From positions 1-9,542 of the forward strand of contig CAZHAJ010000070.1 in the NCBI GenBank assembly GCA_964530215.1: a stretch of DNA of 9,542 bases. The letters are read 5' to 3'. The position numbers were made by a program, and so were the translations under genes. The notes beneath the pieces are model-generated. The model was given only the letters and a program-made list of their open reading frames with translations, did no database searches and had not been told where the DNA came from. Shown here one piece after another: positions 1 through 7,302 of this stretch (positions within the stretch are counted from its first letter, which is position 1; each line of letters begins with the position of its first letter). Origin of the DNA: JAAXTT01 sp964530215. Its GTDB lineage: Bacteria; Bacillota; Desulfotomaculia; Desulfotomaculales; Desulfocucumaceae.

Positions 1-1
1 A

Positions 2-607
2 AAAGGCAATAAATTTCTGGGCGAAATGGGTTTTACTGAACACAGCTACCGACATGTTAATCTTGTGAGCAATGTTGCCAAAGATATTCTAAAAAAACTT
101 CATTATAGTGAAAGAGATATGGAGTTGGCTGCCATTGCCGGTTATTTACATGATATCGGTAATGTGGTAAGCAGAAATGATCACGGTACAACCGGTGCAA
201 TGATTGTGTATCCGATATTGACCGAAATGGGAATGAATACCGATGATCTGGCTACAGTCTTGTCAGCCATTGCCAATCATGAGGAGCAATACGGACAACC
301 GGTAAATGTTGTAGCTGCAGCCCTTATATTGGCTGATAAATCTGATGTTCATAGAGAGAGGGTTCGAAATCCGGATTTTGCAAGTTTTGATATTCATGAC
401 AGGGTAAATTATGCTGCGGAGAACTCTAAGGTAAATGTTGATGATATAAATAGAGTTATTACCATGTCTTTGCAGATTGATATAAAAATATGTCCGGTAA
501 TGGAGTATTTTGAAATCTTTTTAACTAGGATGATGCTGTGTCGCAGAGCAGCTGGTTTCCTTAAATGTAGCTTTGAGCTTATAATTAATGGTTCAAAACT
601 TTTATAG
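2..607 (+). CDS. HD-domain phosphohydrolase-like protein (5' end outside window)
   Basis: This is the C-terminal part of a protein with an HD-type metal-binding fold. The reading frame is open to the left edge. The first internal ATG, at 26, has no Shine-Dalgarno site and is preceded in frame by codons for GNKFLGE that look like part of the protein, so the true start is upstream. Counting from that ATG, likely metal ligands are H10, the H42-D43 pair in YLHDIGNVV, H53, and the NHEE (84-87) and ADKSDVH (103-109) segments. HD proteins typically hydrolyse phosphate esters or nucleotides; the substrate here cannot be told. The C-terminal part (VMEYFEIFLTRM, then CRRAA) is conserved-looking and probably helical. 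The gene ends 54 nt before secD with no terminator between, so it is probably cotranscribed with secDF. The HD fold is confident; the function is not. Confidence 0.85.
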   Translation, partial: KGNKFLGEMGFTEHSYRHVNLVSNVAKDILKKLHYSERDMELAAIAGYLHDIGNVVSRNDHGTTGAMIVYPILTEMGMNTDDLATVLSAIANHEEQYGQPVNVVAAALILADKSDVHRERVRNPDFASFDIHDRVNYAAENSKVNVDDINRVITMSLQIDIKICPVMEYFEIFLTRMMLCRRAAGFLKCSFELIINGSKLL

Positions 608-646
608 GTCGGATTTATGCACTTTTTAGTTTCCCATAATATTGAT

Positions 647-653
647 AAGGGGG
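647..653 (+). promoter_or_regulatory. Ribosome binding site that fixes the secD start
   Basis: AAGGGGG lies 8 nt before the ATG at 662. The alternative in-frame ATG at 617 has no such site and would add a polar 15-residue extension ahead of the membrane anchor. This favours 662 as the start. Confidence 0.75.
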
Positions 654-661
654 AAAAGGAC

Positions 662-1909
662 ATGAGATGGAGTAAGATTGTTTCCCTAATCTTAGTGGTT
701 GCAATCGTTTTGCTGGCCTTTATGGCTTCAATTTCTCCGGTATTCCAGAAGTATCAGCTTACTCAAAAATACTTGCCTTTAATAAAGGATGTAAATTTGG
801 GACTGGATTTACAGGGGGGGGTTCATGTGGTGCTGGAGGCAAAGGACACCCCGGATTCCCAGGTAACTCCCGAGGCAATGAAACAGTTACAGGCGATTCT
901 CCAAAACAGAGTGGATCAATTTGGTGTCGCTGAGCCCATCATTCAAGCTCAAGGCAAGAATCGTATGATTGTTGAGCTGGCGGGAATTAAAGATCCCGAT
1001 GAGGCTATTAATTCAATGGTTAAAACAGCTTTTTTGGAATTTAAAACGCCCGAGGGTGAGACTGTTTTGACCGGCAGGGACTTAAAGGATGCTCAGGAAT
1101 CCATGGACCCTGTTTCAGGTGCTGTTGAGGTTAACCTTACCTTTAATGAGGAAGGAGCAAAGAAATTTGCTGAAGTCACCACAGCCAATGTGGGGAGAAA
1201 TATCGCCATCTTTCTGGACGGTAATTTGCTTCAAAATCCCACGGTGCAAAATGCCATTACCAACGGACAAGCACGGATTACCGGTTATCAATCATTGGAG
1301 GAAGCCCATAGAATAGCGATTTTATTGCGCTCAGGTGCTTTACCGGTGCAAGTTGAAGTGATTGAGAAAAGAGCGGTGGGACCGGCATTGGGTGCTGATT
1401 CCCTTGAGAAGTCCAAATACGCAGGTATAGTGGGTATCACCGCCATATTTGTGTTTATGGTAACCTATTATCGTATTCCGGGCTTAGTGGCAAGCTTTGC
1501 GTTGATTATTTATTCATTTATCGTATTAATCGTATATTTGGGATTGGATGTAACGATGACATTGCCAGGAATAGCCGGATATTTACTGTCTATGGGTATT
1601 GCGGTTGATGCCAATGTAATTATCTTCGAGAGGATAAAAGAAGAAATGAGATCGGGGAAAAGTCTGCGGGCATCTATAGATTCCGGATTTAAGCGCGGCT
1701 TTGTAGCGATATTTGATTCCAATACTACTACTGTCCTGGCTGCCATTGTGCTTATATATCTGGGAACCGGTCCCATAAAGGGTTTTGCCGTTACGCTGAT
1801 TATCGGGATTTTGGCCAGCATGTTTACAGCTCTTACCTTAACTCGTTGGTTGCTGCATCTGTTGGCCTCTGCAAATATAGTAAAAGGTCCAAAATATTTC
1901 GGTGCATAG
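662..1909 (+). CDS. secD: Protein translocase subunit SecD
   Basis: SecD is half of the SecDF accessory motor. It sits in the cytoplasmic membrane and uses the proton motive force to pull secreted proteins out of the SecYEG channel. The 415 residues show the family layout: membrane segment 1 (about 5-24), the signature GLDLQGG at 47-53, a large extracytoplasmic region with NRVDQFGVAEP (82-92), then five more membrane segments between about 252 and 400. The conserved GIAVDANVIIFERI (312-325) in segment 4 carries the Asp used in proton transport in studied homologues. The length is typical of Gram-positive SecD proteins that are separate from SecF. The start at 662 is chosen for its Shine-Dalgarno site. 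secF follows after 12 nt. A run of eight G (814-821) lies inside the GLDLQGG codons. Identification is firm. Confidence 0.97.
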   Translation: MRWSKIVSLILVVAIVLLAFMASISPVFQKYQLTQKYLPLIKDVNLGLDLQGGVHVVLEAKDTPDSQVTPEAMKQLQAILQNRVDQFGVAEPIIQAQGKNRMIVELAGIKDPDEAINSMVKTAFLEFKTPEGETVLTGRDLKDAQESMDPVSGAVEVNLTFNEEGAKKFAEVTTANVGRNIAIFLDGNLLQNPTVQNAITNGQARITGYQSLEEAHRIAILLRSGALPVQVEVIEKRAVGPALGADSLEKSKYAGIVGITAIFVFMVTYYRIPGLVASFALIIYSFIVLIVYLGLDVTMTLPGIAGYLLSMGIAVDANVIIFERIKEEMRSGKSLRASIDSGFKRGFVAIFDSNTTTVLAAIVLIYLGTGPIKGFAVTLIIGILASMFTALTLTRWLLHLLASANIVKGPKYFGA

Positions 1910-1921
1910 GAGGGGATAAGG

Positions 1922-2800
1922 ATGTTTCATTTTGCTAAGCACAGAAAGATATTTTATATATTATCTATCATAATCATGATCCCGGGCCTTATTTCCCTTT
2001 TTGTGCAAGGGCTTAATCTGGGGATTGATTTCAAAAGCGGTAGTATATTTGAGGTAAGGTTTGATAGTCCTGTCCAAGTTGAACGGATTAGAGAAGTGGT
2101 TGCTAATCAAGGAATGGATTCCAGCAGAATTCAAAAAAGCGGTGACAGGGATTTCTTAATCCGCTTAGATACCATAGATGAGCAGCAGGGCCAAGAGTTA
2201 ACGGATGCTTTTACTGAGCAAATAGGTAATAACCAAGTGCTTAGAAACGAGTTTGTTGACCCTATTGTGGGTAAGGAACTGGTGTATAAGGCACTGGGTG
2301 CACTGGCAGTTGCGTCAGTTATTATGGTTGTATATATAACCATTCGTTTTGAGTTTAAGCAAGGTATTGCCGCCATAGTTGCATTATTGCATGATGTCTT
2401 ATTAGTGGTGGGGATATTCTCTATTTTCCGGTTGGAAGTAGATGGCTCTTTTATCGCAGCCATTTTAACTATTATCGGTTATTCCATAAACGATACAATT
2501 ATCATATTTGATCGGATTAGGGAAAATATGCATCACAAGAAGAAAGAACAGACCCTGGAGGATTTGGTTAATGCCAGCATATGGCAGACCCTGACCCGTT
2601 CTATTAATACTGTACTTACAGTAATGTTTGTTTTAGGTGCTCTCTTTCTTTTGGGAGGTGTAACCACCAAAGTTTTCGTTTTGGCTATGCTTATAGGAGT
2701 ATCGGTAGGAGCATATTCTTCGATATTTATAGCAAGTCCGTTATGGTTGGACCTAAAGATATCAGAAAAAAAAGGTCATAGAAGTGTGGCAAAGGCATAA
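1922..2800 (+). CDS. secF: Protein translocase subunit SecF
   Basis: SecF is the partner of SecD in the membrane-embedded SecDF complex that assists late steps of Sec-dependent export. The 292 residues show membrane segment 1 (about 10-29), the signature GLNLGIDFKSG (30-40), a short periplasm-facing domain to about 120, and five further membrane segments. GYSINDTIIIFDRIREN (186-202) in segment 4 is the SecF counterpart of the SecD proton-path motif. The length is normal. A strong AGGAGGGG site at 1908-1915 overlaps the secD stop codon and sits 6 nt before the ATG, so translation is probably coupled to secD. The gene ends the transcription unit: a terminator follows within about 50 nt. Eight A in a row (2766-2773) fall in the last codons but do not break the frame. 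Confidence 0.97.
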   Translation: MFHFAKHRKIFYILSIIIMIPGLISLFVQGLNLGIDFKSGSIFEVRFDSPVQVERIREVVANQGMDSSRIQKSGDRDFLIRLDTIDEQQGQELTDAFTEQIGNNQVLRNEFVDPIVGKELVYKALGALAVASVIMVVYITIRFEFKQGIAAIVALLHDVLLVVGIFSIFRLEVDGSFIAAILTIIGYSINDTIIIFDRIRENMHHKKKEQTLEDLVNASIWQTLTRSINTVLTVMFVLGALFLLGGVTTKVFVLAMLIGVSVGAYSSIFIASPLWLDLKISEKKGHRSVAKA

Positions 2801-2851
2801 TATTACAATGAACTAGTAAGACTGCTTTTTGGTTACAATAGCTTGAGATTG

Positions 2852-2891
2852 GGGGATTAATAGCTTTTGCATATATTAATCTCCTTTTTTT
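2852..2891 (+). terminator. Rho-independent terminator after secF
   Basis: GGGGATTAAT (2852-2861) pairs with ATTAATCTCC (2875-2884), giving ten pairs with one G-U. A 13-nt loop lies between the arms, and seven T follow at once (2885-2891). Placement just after the secF stop, with no gene inside, supports its being the end of the HD-secD-secF transcript. Confidence 0.85.
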
Positions 2892-2971
2892 CATAACTAA
2901 AAATAAGTACATACAAAAAAAATTGATTGATATTCGTCCTGCTGGGGAAATAATAAACAGGAGGTTTAACT

Positions 2972-3292
2972 GTGCAAGGTAATAAAAATGATCATATGAC
3001 CCAATTAATTGAAAATCTTCAGCAAAAGATAATGGAACTTTCCCTGAAAATTGAAAAAATGAAATTGGCTGAATATGTAGAGCTGTTAAATAAGCCGTGG
3101 CGCCTTTTATGGATAAACTTTATTTCCGGTATTGCAAGGGGGTTGGGCATTGCCATAGGGTTTGCCATCCTTGGGGCTGTAATAATCCTTATGCTGCAGC
3201 AGTTGGTGAATCTGGACATTCCGCTGATCGGGGGTTTTATAGCCGACATAGTAAATATAGTGCAGCAGCAGTTGAACAACAGAACATATTAA
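2972..3292 (+). CDS. Small membrane protein, DUF5665-like
   Basis: This is a 106-residue protein starting with GTG behind a perfect AGGAGG (2959-2964, 7 nt spacing). It has a polar, probably coiled-coil helix rich in K, E, Q and L (about 8-38), then a conserved-looking linker NKPWRLLWINFISGIARG (40-57). Next come a hydrophobic segment of about 20 residues (58-75) and a second, weaker hydrophobic stretch (83-97) ending in a Gln-rich tail. The pattern resembles the uncharacterised DUF5665 family of Clostridia and Bacilli; I recall this from sequence character and have not searched it. It is likely anchored in the cytoplasmic membrane with the N-terminal helix inside. It lies 18 nt before the zinc-finger gene and is probably cotranscribed with it. 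Its function is unknown. Confidence 0.8.
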   Translation: MQGNKNDHMTQLIENLQQKIMELSLKIEKMKLAEYVELLNKPWRLLWINFISGIARGLGIAIGFAILGAVIILMLQQLVNLDIPLIGGFIADIVNIVQQQLNNRTY

Positions 3293-3310
3293 TACTGCGG
3301 GAGGTGTGGG

Positions 3311-3970
3311 ATGATATCAGATAAAAAAATTATGACTTTAAAAAAGAAAATGTTAAATCAGAAAAGAGACCTGCAGCAAAGAGTTGTTGAGGTTGGTGAC
3401 AGGGGACTGGACGAGTCGCTGTCTTCTTCATTGGGAGAGCTCTCTGTATATGATAACCATCCGGGGGATATAGCCAGTGAAGTTTTTGAACGAAGCAAGG
3501 ACTATTCATTGCGTGAAAACAGCATGTTAGTATTGAAGGCAATAGAAAATGCTCTAGATAATATTGAGAAAGGAACATATGGCATTTGTGAGGTGTGTGG
3601 GGCAGACATCCCTCCGGAAAGATTAGAGACTGTTCCTTATACTGTTCTTTGTGTGGGTTGCAAGAAAAAAATGGAAAAACCAAAGGAAAGCAGCAGACCG
3701 GTGGAGGAGACGGTAATGAAAGACGTTTATTCCAATCCTTTTAGTGATGGGCTTGAAAGCGTTGAGTCAGATTGGGAAGATATATTCCAGAAAGTTGCTG
3801 ACTGGAATGAGCATGCTGCCCGTTCGGGAGCTGGATCATATTATGGTGCAGATGAGCCGATTACAGAAGATCAGTTGGGTTCTGTTGAGGATGTCGAAGC
3901 TATCCCCTATGAAGTTGGGGATGACGGAGTAATTTACAAAAGTTACCGAGGTGAAACCCAGCTTCCATAA
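3311..3970 (+). CDS. TraR/DksA-type zinc-finger protein, YteA family
   Basis: This 219-residue soluble protein has an N-terminal helical, charged region (1-45), the family-type segment ELSVYDNHPGDIASEVFERS (43-62), and a helix leading to a four-cysteine zinc finger. The finger cysteines are C93, C96, C114 and C117 (CEVC, then CVGC, 17 residues between). DksA/TraR proteins bind the RNA polymerase secondary channel with an acidic coiled-coil tip; the DNHPGD segment occupies that place here but is not the exact DksA motif. The C-terminal half (about 125-219) is acidic, without cysteines, and resembles the tail of B. subtilis YteA, a family found in endospore formers. GGGAGG at 3299-3304 supports the ATG. 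It probably shares a transcript with the preceding membrane protein. A sporulation-related regulatory role is inferred, not shown. Confidence 0.88.
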   Translation: MISDKKIMTLKKKMLNQKRDLQQRVVEVGDRGLDESLSSSLGELSVYDNHPGDIASEVFERSKDYSLRENSMLVLKAIENALDNIEKGTYGICEVCGADIPPERLETVPYTVLCVGCKKKMEKPKESSRPVEETVMKDVYSNPFSDGLESVESDWEDIFQKVADWNEHAARSGAGSYYGADEPITEDQLGSVEDVEAIPYEVGDDGVIYKSYRGETQLP

Positions 3971-3993
3971 TTAAAATCCTCCAGTCTCTACCA

Positions 3994-4022
3994 TTGACCG
4001 AGAATGTGCCAGGGAATATAAT
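3994..4022 (+). promoter_or_regulatory. Sigma-A type promoter of murT-gatD
   Basis: TTGACC (3994-3999) and TATAAT (4017-4022) are separated by exactly 17 nt, matching 11 of the 12 consensus positions. Transcription would start near 4029, leaving a leader of about 45 nt before the murT ATG. The site lies in the only gap between the zinc-finger gene and murT, so its position fits its role. Confidence 0.8.
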
Positions 4023-4073
4023 TAGAAAATTGGTAAATAATAGACATCAGATGCTTAAAACTCGGGTGGTATA

Positions 4074-5507
4074 ATGGATAAAATTGGATTATTTATCGCT
4101 TTACTCTTAAGCAAACTATCACTATTTATTATAAGATTGACAGGGCAGGGTAAAGGCACATCATTGCCGGGGGGAATTGCCCTTAGGATTTGCCCTTCAA
4201 TAATAAAGCTGGGAGCGTTAAGGGTTAACAGGGGTATTATTTTGGTGACCGGTACCAACGGAAAAACAAGCACAAATAACATGATTGCCACGATATTAGA
4301 GGGTAGTGGTTTTAGTGTACTAATTAATCGGGAAGGTGCTAATTTAATCAATGGAGTTGCCACTGTTTTCTCAAAGGAATTGGATTTGTTGGGGATGCGC
4401 ACCTTTGACTTTGCATGTTTGGAAGTTGATGAAGCTGCATTTCCCACAGTGTTGCCACAGGTTAAAGCCACTTGTGTAGTAGTGACAAATTTTTTTAGGG
4501 ACCAATTGGATCGTTTCGGTGAGCTTGATAAAACAGTTACTATGGTAAGGGACGCCATTAAAGAAACAGAGAAAACCGCATTGGTGCTCAATGCTGACGA
4601 TCCTTTAGTAGCTCAGTTGGCAAGGAGTACAGGACAACCTACAACATATTATGGGCTTGCCAAACACGAAGGTTCCCAAATTACCGGTTCTTCAGCCAGA
4701 GAAGGTAAATACTGTCCTTTTTGTGGAAAAGAATTGACATATCAGTATTATCAATACAGCCAGCTGGGCCAGTACAGTTGCATGGATTGCGGATTTTCAC
4801 GACCTGTACCCGATATTGAAGGGGTTTCACCTGTCCTAGAAGGAAACCTAGTGGGTTGCAAAGTGGAAAGTAGTGGGAAGTTAGAAATAAATCTGGCTAT
4901 ACCTGTATATGGTATTTATAATCTTTATAACGGCTTGGCAGCATTTTCTGTTGCTGTTCTGCTGGGCTTAGATGGTGAAAAATCCGCCCGCCTTCTTATG
5001 AACTATAAACCGGCCACCGGTAGAATGGAAGTGTTTCAATATCGGGATAAATCGGTTTTTTTAAATTTAGTGAAAAACCCCACAGGGTTTAATGAGGGAA
5101 TCGGAGCTCTCTTGGATATATCAGAGCAGCAAACAAACGTAATGATAGCCATCAATGACAATGATGCTGACGGTAAAGACATTTCTTGGCTATGGGATGT
5201 TGACTTTGAACTTTTAGAGGAAAAGCAGTATAAGTTTTCTTCATTTATTTGTTCAGGCCAAAGGGCTGAAGAGATGGCTTTAAGACTTAAATATGCAGGC
5301 ATATCCGGGTCGAAACTAATTATTGTCAAGGACTATACCGAAGCCCTGGAAAAGGTATTAAACGGACAAGGTCTTAAATCTTACATACTAGCCACCTATA
5401 CTGCATTGTGGCCGGTGGAAAGGATATTAAGCGGTTATGCTCAGAGAGTTCAAGCCCAAACTAAAGATTTGCCACATGTATCCGGAACTGCTGAATCTCT
5501 ACGGTGA
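4074..5507 (+). CDS. murT: Lipid II isoglutaminyl synthase, Mur-ligase-like subunit MurT
   Basis: MurT works with GatD to convert the D-glutamate of the lipid II stem peptide to D-isoglutamine, using ATP and glutamine, at the cytoplasmic face of the membrane. The 477 residues show a hydrophobic N-terminal helix (about 5-21) and the P-loop GTNGKTST (60-67). The Mur-ligase middle domain has NREGANLINGVAT (85-97) and NFFRDQLDRFGE (139-150). A four-cysteine zinc ribbon inserted in the middle domain, typical of MurT, uses C214, C217, C236 and C239. The C-terminal DUF1727 region includes NPTGFNE (335-341) and the Asp-rich NDNDADGKDISWLWD (361-375), where the catalytic Asp of studied homologues lies. 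The ribosome site GGGTGG (4064-4069) is modest. The last 20 or so residues (about 455-477) look like a non-conserved tail and overlap the gatD start in another frame. Confidence 0.95.
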   Translation: MDKIGLFIALLLSKLSLFIIRLTGQGKGTSLPGGIALRICPSIIKLGALRVNRGIILVTGTNGKTSTNNMIATILEGSGFSVLINREGANLINGVATVFSKELDLLGMRTFDFACLEVDEAAFPTVLPQVKATCVVVTNFFRDQLDRFGELDKTVTMVRDAIKETEKTALVLNADDPLVAQLARSTGQPTTYYGLAKHEGSQITGSSAREGKYCPFCGKELTYQYYQYSQLGQYSCMDCGFSRPVPDIEGVSPVLEGNLVGCKVESSGKLEINLAIPVYGIYNLYNGLAAFSVAVLLGLDGEKSARLLMNYKPATGRMEVFQYRDKSVFLNLVKNPTGFNEGIGALLDISEQQTNVMIAINDNDADGKDISWLWDVDFELLEEKQYKFSSFICSGQRAEEMALRLKYAGISGSKLIIVKDYTEALEKVLNGQGLKSYILATYTALWPVERILSGYAQRVQAQTKDLPHVSGTAESLR

Positions 5508-6180
5508 TCAGGGTAACATTACTGCAATCACACGACGCTGTCAATGGAGAGATATTGACTTTGAAATATACCCTATGGGAATTAATGATCATGTAAATTT
5601 CACTGATATCGACCTTGTTTTCCTAGGGGGCGGCTCGGATCGTGAACAAAATCTAATAGCATCTGATTTGATTAAAAGACAAAAATCCCTTATGGACGCC
5701 ATTGAGGATAATTTAACCCTACTGGCCATTTGTGGAGGATATCAACTATTGGGCAAGTATTACCGTACCTTGGAAGGTAAAATAATACCGGGTTTGGAAT
5801 TGCTTGATTTATATACCATCGCTGGTCAGAACAGACTTATTGGCGATGTGGCGATAGAAGTTGAGCTGGGGGGAAAGAAACATAAGGTAACAGGTTTCGA
5901 AAACCACTCTGGCCGTACGTATCTAGGGAATATAAAACCCTTGGGAAAAGTCTTATCAGGCCATGGAAACAATGGTGAAGATTATCTGGAGGGTGTACTC
6001 TACAAGAATGTCGTGGGTACTTATCTCCATGGTCCGCTTTTACCCAAAAATCCTTTCCTCACAGATTACCTTATTACCCGGGCATTGGAAAAGAGATATC
6101 CCCAAGTTAAGCTAAAACCCCTTGATGACAGTCTGGAGAAAATGGCAGGTGAAGTTATTTTAAATAGACTATTGGGATGA
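5437..6180 (+). CDS. gatD: Lipid II isoglutaminyl synthase, glutaminase subunit GatD
   Basis: GatD is the class I glutamine amidotransferase that supplies ammonia to MurT for amidation of lipid II D-Glu. The 247 residues contain YPELLNLYGDQGNI (15-28) and the GGGSDREQ motif (64-71). The nucleophile elbow AICGGYQ (97-103) has catalytic C99. A likely glutamine-binding R133 lies in QNRLIGD. FENHSGRTY (154-162) and the catalytic H198 in GTYLHGPLLPKN (194-205) follow. All key residues are present. No ATG, GTG or TTG lies between the ATG at 5437 and the Met codon at 5476, which is inside the conserved N-terminus (HMYPELLN), so 5437 is the best start. The gene therefore begins 71 nt inside murT, in the +1 frame relative to it. 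Its upstream purine-rich stretch GGTGGAAAGGA (5414-5424) is 12 nt away, so initiation may depend on ribosomes translating murT. Confidence 0.95.
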   Translation: MLREFKPKLKICHMYPELLNLYGDQGNITAITRRCQWRDIDFEIYPMGINDHVNFTDIDLVFLGGGSDREQNLIASDLIKRQKSLMDAIEDNLTLLAICGGYQLLGKYYRTLEGKIIPGLELLDLYTIAGQNRLIGDVAIEVELGGKKHKVTGFENHSGRTYLGNIKPLGKVLSGHGNNGEDYLEGVLYKNVVGTYLHGPLLPKNPFLTDYLITRALEKRYPQVKLKPLDDSLEKMAGEVILNRLLG

Positions 6181-6256
6181 GTCCGTCCTGAAATGTTCTC
6201 TCCCCTTTGATGCAAGAGTTAACTTCACGCTCATATTATATAAAAAAATTCTAATT

Positions 6257-7300
6257 TTAAGGGTGATTGTTTGTATATACTCTATACCGTCTGCTTTGAT
6301 TGATATTTGAGAACTGTTTTAATGTTTTAATAATTTTGGTATTGTCTTGATGAATCATAGAGATATCAATGTACCGATAACCCTTTTTTTTAATGCAATT
6401 TAAGGTATGCCTCAGCAGATAAGCATCCACTCCCCGCACTCTATATGCTGGAGAAACACCCAGTAGTGCTACCCTAAGTGTGTCGGTCCGGGATTTCACC
6501 TTGTCAGGCAGACAGATAAGAATACCGGCAGGTTTGTTATTTAACAAAACACAAATAGCCAAATCATTTTCGGCGTAATTTCTACATATGTTTGCAAATA
6601 ATAGGGATTCCTCAAGGGTTATGGGGATAAATCCCCAGTTTTCTGACATGCTTTCATTATATATCCGGGTAATTAAAGAAGCTGCCCGATGGGGATTTAG
6701 AAAATTCAGTTTGGTGAAAGAAACCTGGTTTCTAGAAGTGAGTCTTTGGGAAATAAGGGAAATTTTTTCCGGGATCCCTATGTTGGCAGTACATGTGAAT
6801 GACAAAAGATCTGTTTCTTTGACCAGTCCTGCATTTTTCATTAAGGAGTCGTAATAAGGCGGATTAAAAGGAAGCAAGTCTTGAGGTCCTAAGGTAAAGC
6901 CTTCAATTAGCAATCCTACCTGTTGATTAGTATTGAAGGTGGCCGGACCAATCATTTCGGTACATAAGTTTAATTTAAGCCAGTTATCTGCTGATTTGAT
7001 TAAGGCGGTGGCTGCCAGGGGATCATTTTGGCATTCAAAACATCCGAAAAAACCGAGATCATGTTGAGGATTTAGACTATCCTTTATTGCTGCTATCCTT
7101 CCAATAGGTACTGTGCCGCGCATAGCAATGAAGTAGGCGGCCTTGAGATGCCGATGAACAGGATTGTTTGTGGGGTTATAATTTAGCACACTGTCCGTAA
7201 ATCTTTTGCCGTCCGGGTTGTTGGATGAAATTATTGCAGGTATTTGTGCAAATAACTTCATATGACTGAAATGTCGCACCTGATAAATTTCTAGACTCAA
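6257..7300 (-). CDS. GNAT-like acyltransferase family protein (YghO-like)
   Basis: This 347-residue soluble protein resembles the large two-lobed GNAT-related family typified by YghO-like proteins, whose substrate is not known to me. Family-like segments are GRIAAIKD (67-74), the FFGCFE stretch (84-89), IGPATFNTNQQVGLLIEGF (117-135), LLPFNPPYYDSLMKNAG (142-158) and SENWGFIPIT (219-228). Near the C-terminus, LLGVSPAYRVRGVDAYLL (279-296) has the shape of the GNAT acetyl-CoA motif (R-x-x-G-x-A/G), with Asp at the last position. The start is TTG; no ATG in frame fits the expected N-terminus, and a family-like MSLEIYQVRH follows the TTG. A moderate site, AAAGGAT (complement of 7311-7317), lies 10 nt upstream and is embedded in a hairpin. 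The gene is convergent with gatD. Acyltransferase activity is inferred from the fold only. Confidence 0.8.
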   Translation of the reverse strand: MSLEIYQVRHFSHMKLFAQIPAIISSNNPDGKRFTDSVLNYNPTNNPVHRHLKAAYFIAMRGTVPIGRIAAIKDSLNPQHDLGFFGCFECQNDPLAATALIKSADNWLKLNLCTEMIGPATFNTNQQVGLLIEGFTLGPQDLLPFNPPYYDSLMKNAGLVKETDLLSFTCTANIGIPEKISLISQRLTSRNQVSFTKLNFLNPHRAASLITRIYNESMSENWGFIPITLEESLLFANICRNYAENDLAICVLLNNKPAGILICLPDKVKSRTDTLRVALLGVSPAYRVRGVDAYLLRHTLNCIKKKGYRYIDISMIHQDNTKIIKTLKQFSNINQSRRYRVYTNNHP

Positions 7301-7302
7301 TT

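Noticed and set aside
26..28. ATG at 26 as the start of the HD protein
   Set aside because: No Shine-Dalgarno site, and the frame upstream to the window edge encodes residues that fit the protein; the gene is cut by the window.
617..661. Possible earlier secD start at 617 adding 15 residues
   Set aside because: No ribosome site precedes it, the added residues are polar and unlike a SecD N-terminus, and a good site precedes the ATG at 662.
2927..2954. TTGATA and AATAAT as a promoter for the DUF5665-like gene
   Set aside because: The spacing is acceptable, but transcription would start inside the AGGAGG ribosome site at 2959-2964, which cannot work for that gene.
4055..4591. Open frame on the minus strand opposite murT
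   Set aside because: It lies entirely over the conserved MurT N-terminal and P-loop coding region and its translation has no recognisable features.
6181..6256. Terminator between convergent gatD and the GNAT-like gene
   Set aside because: Only very short AT stems with loops of 2-4 nt are present; no arm of useful length or GC content was found on either strand.
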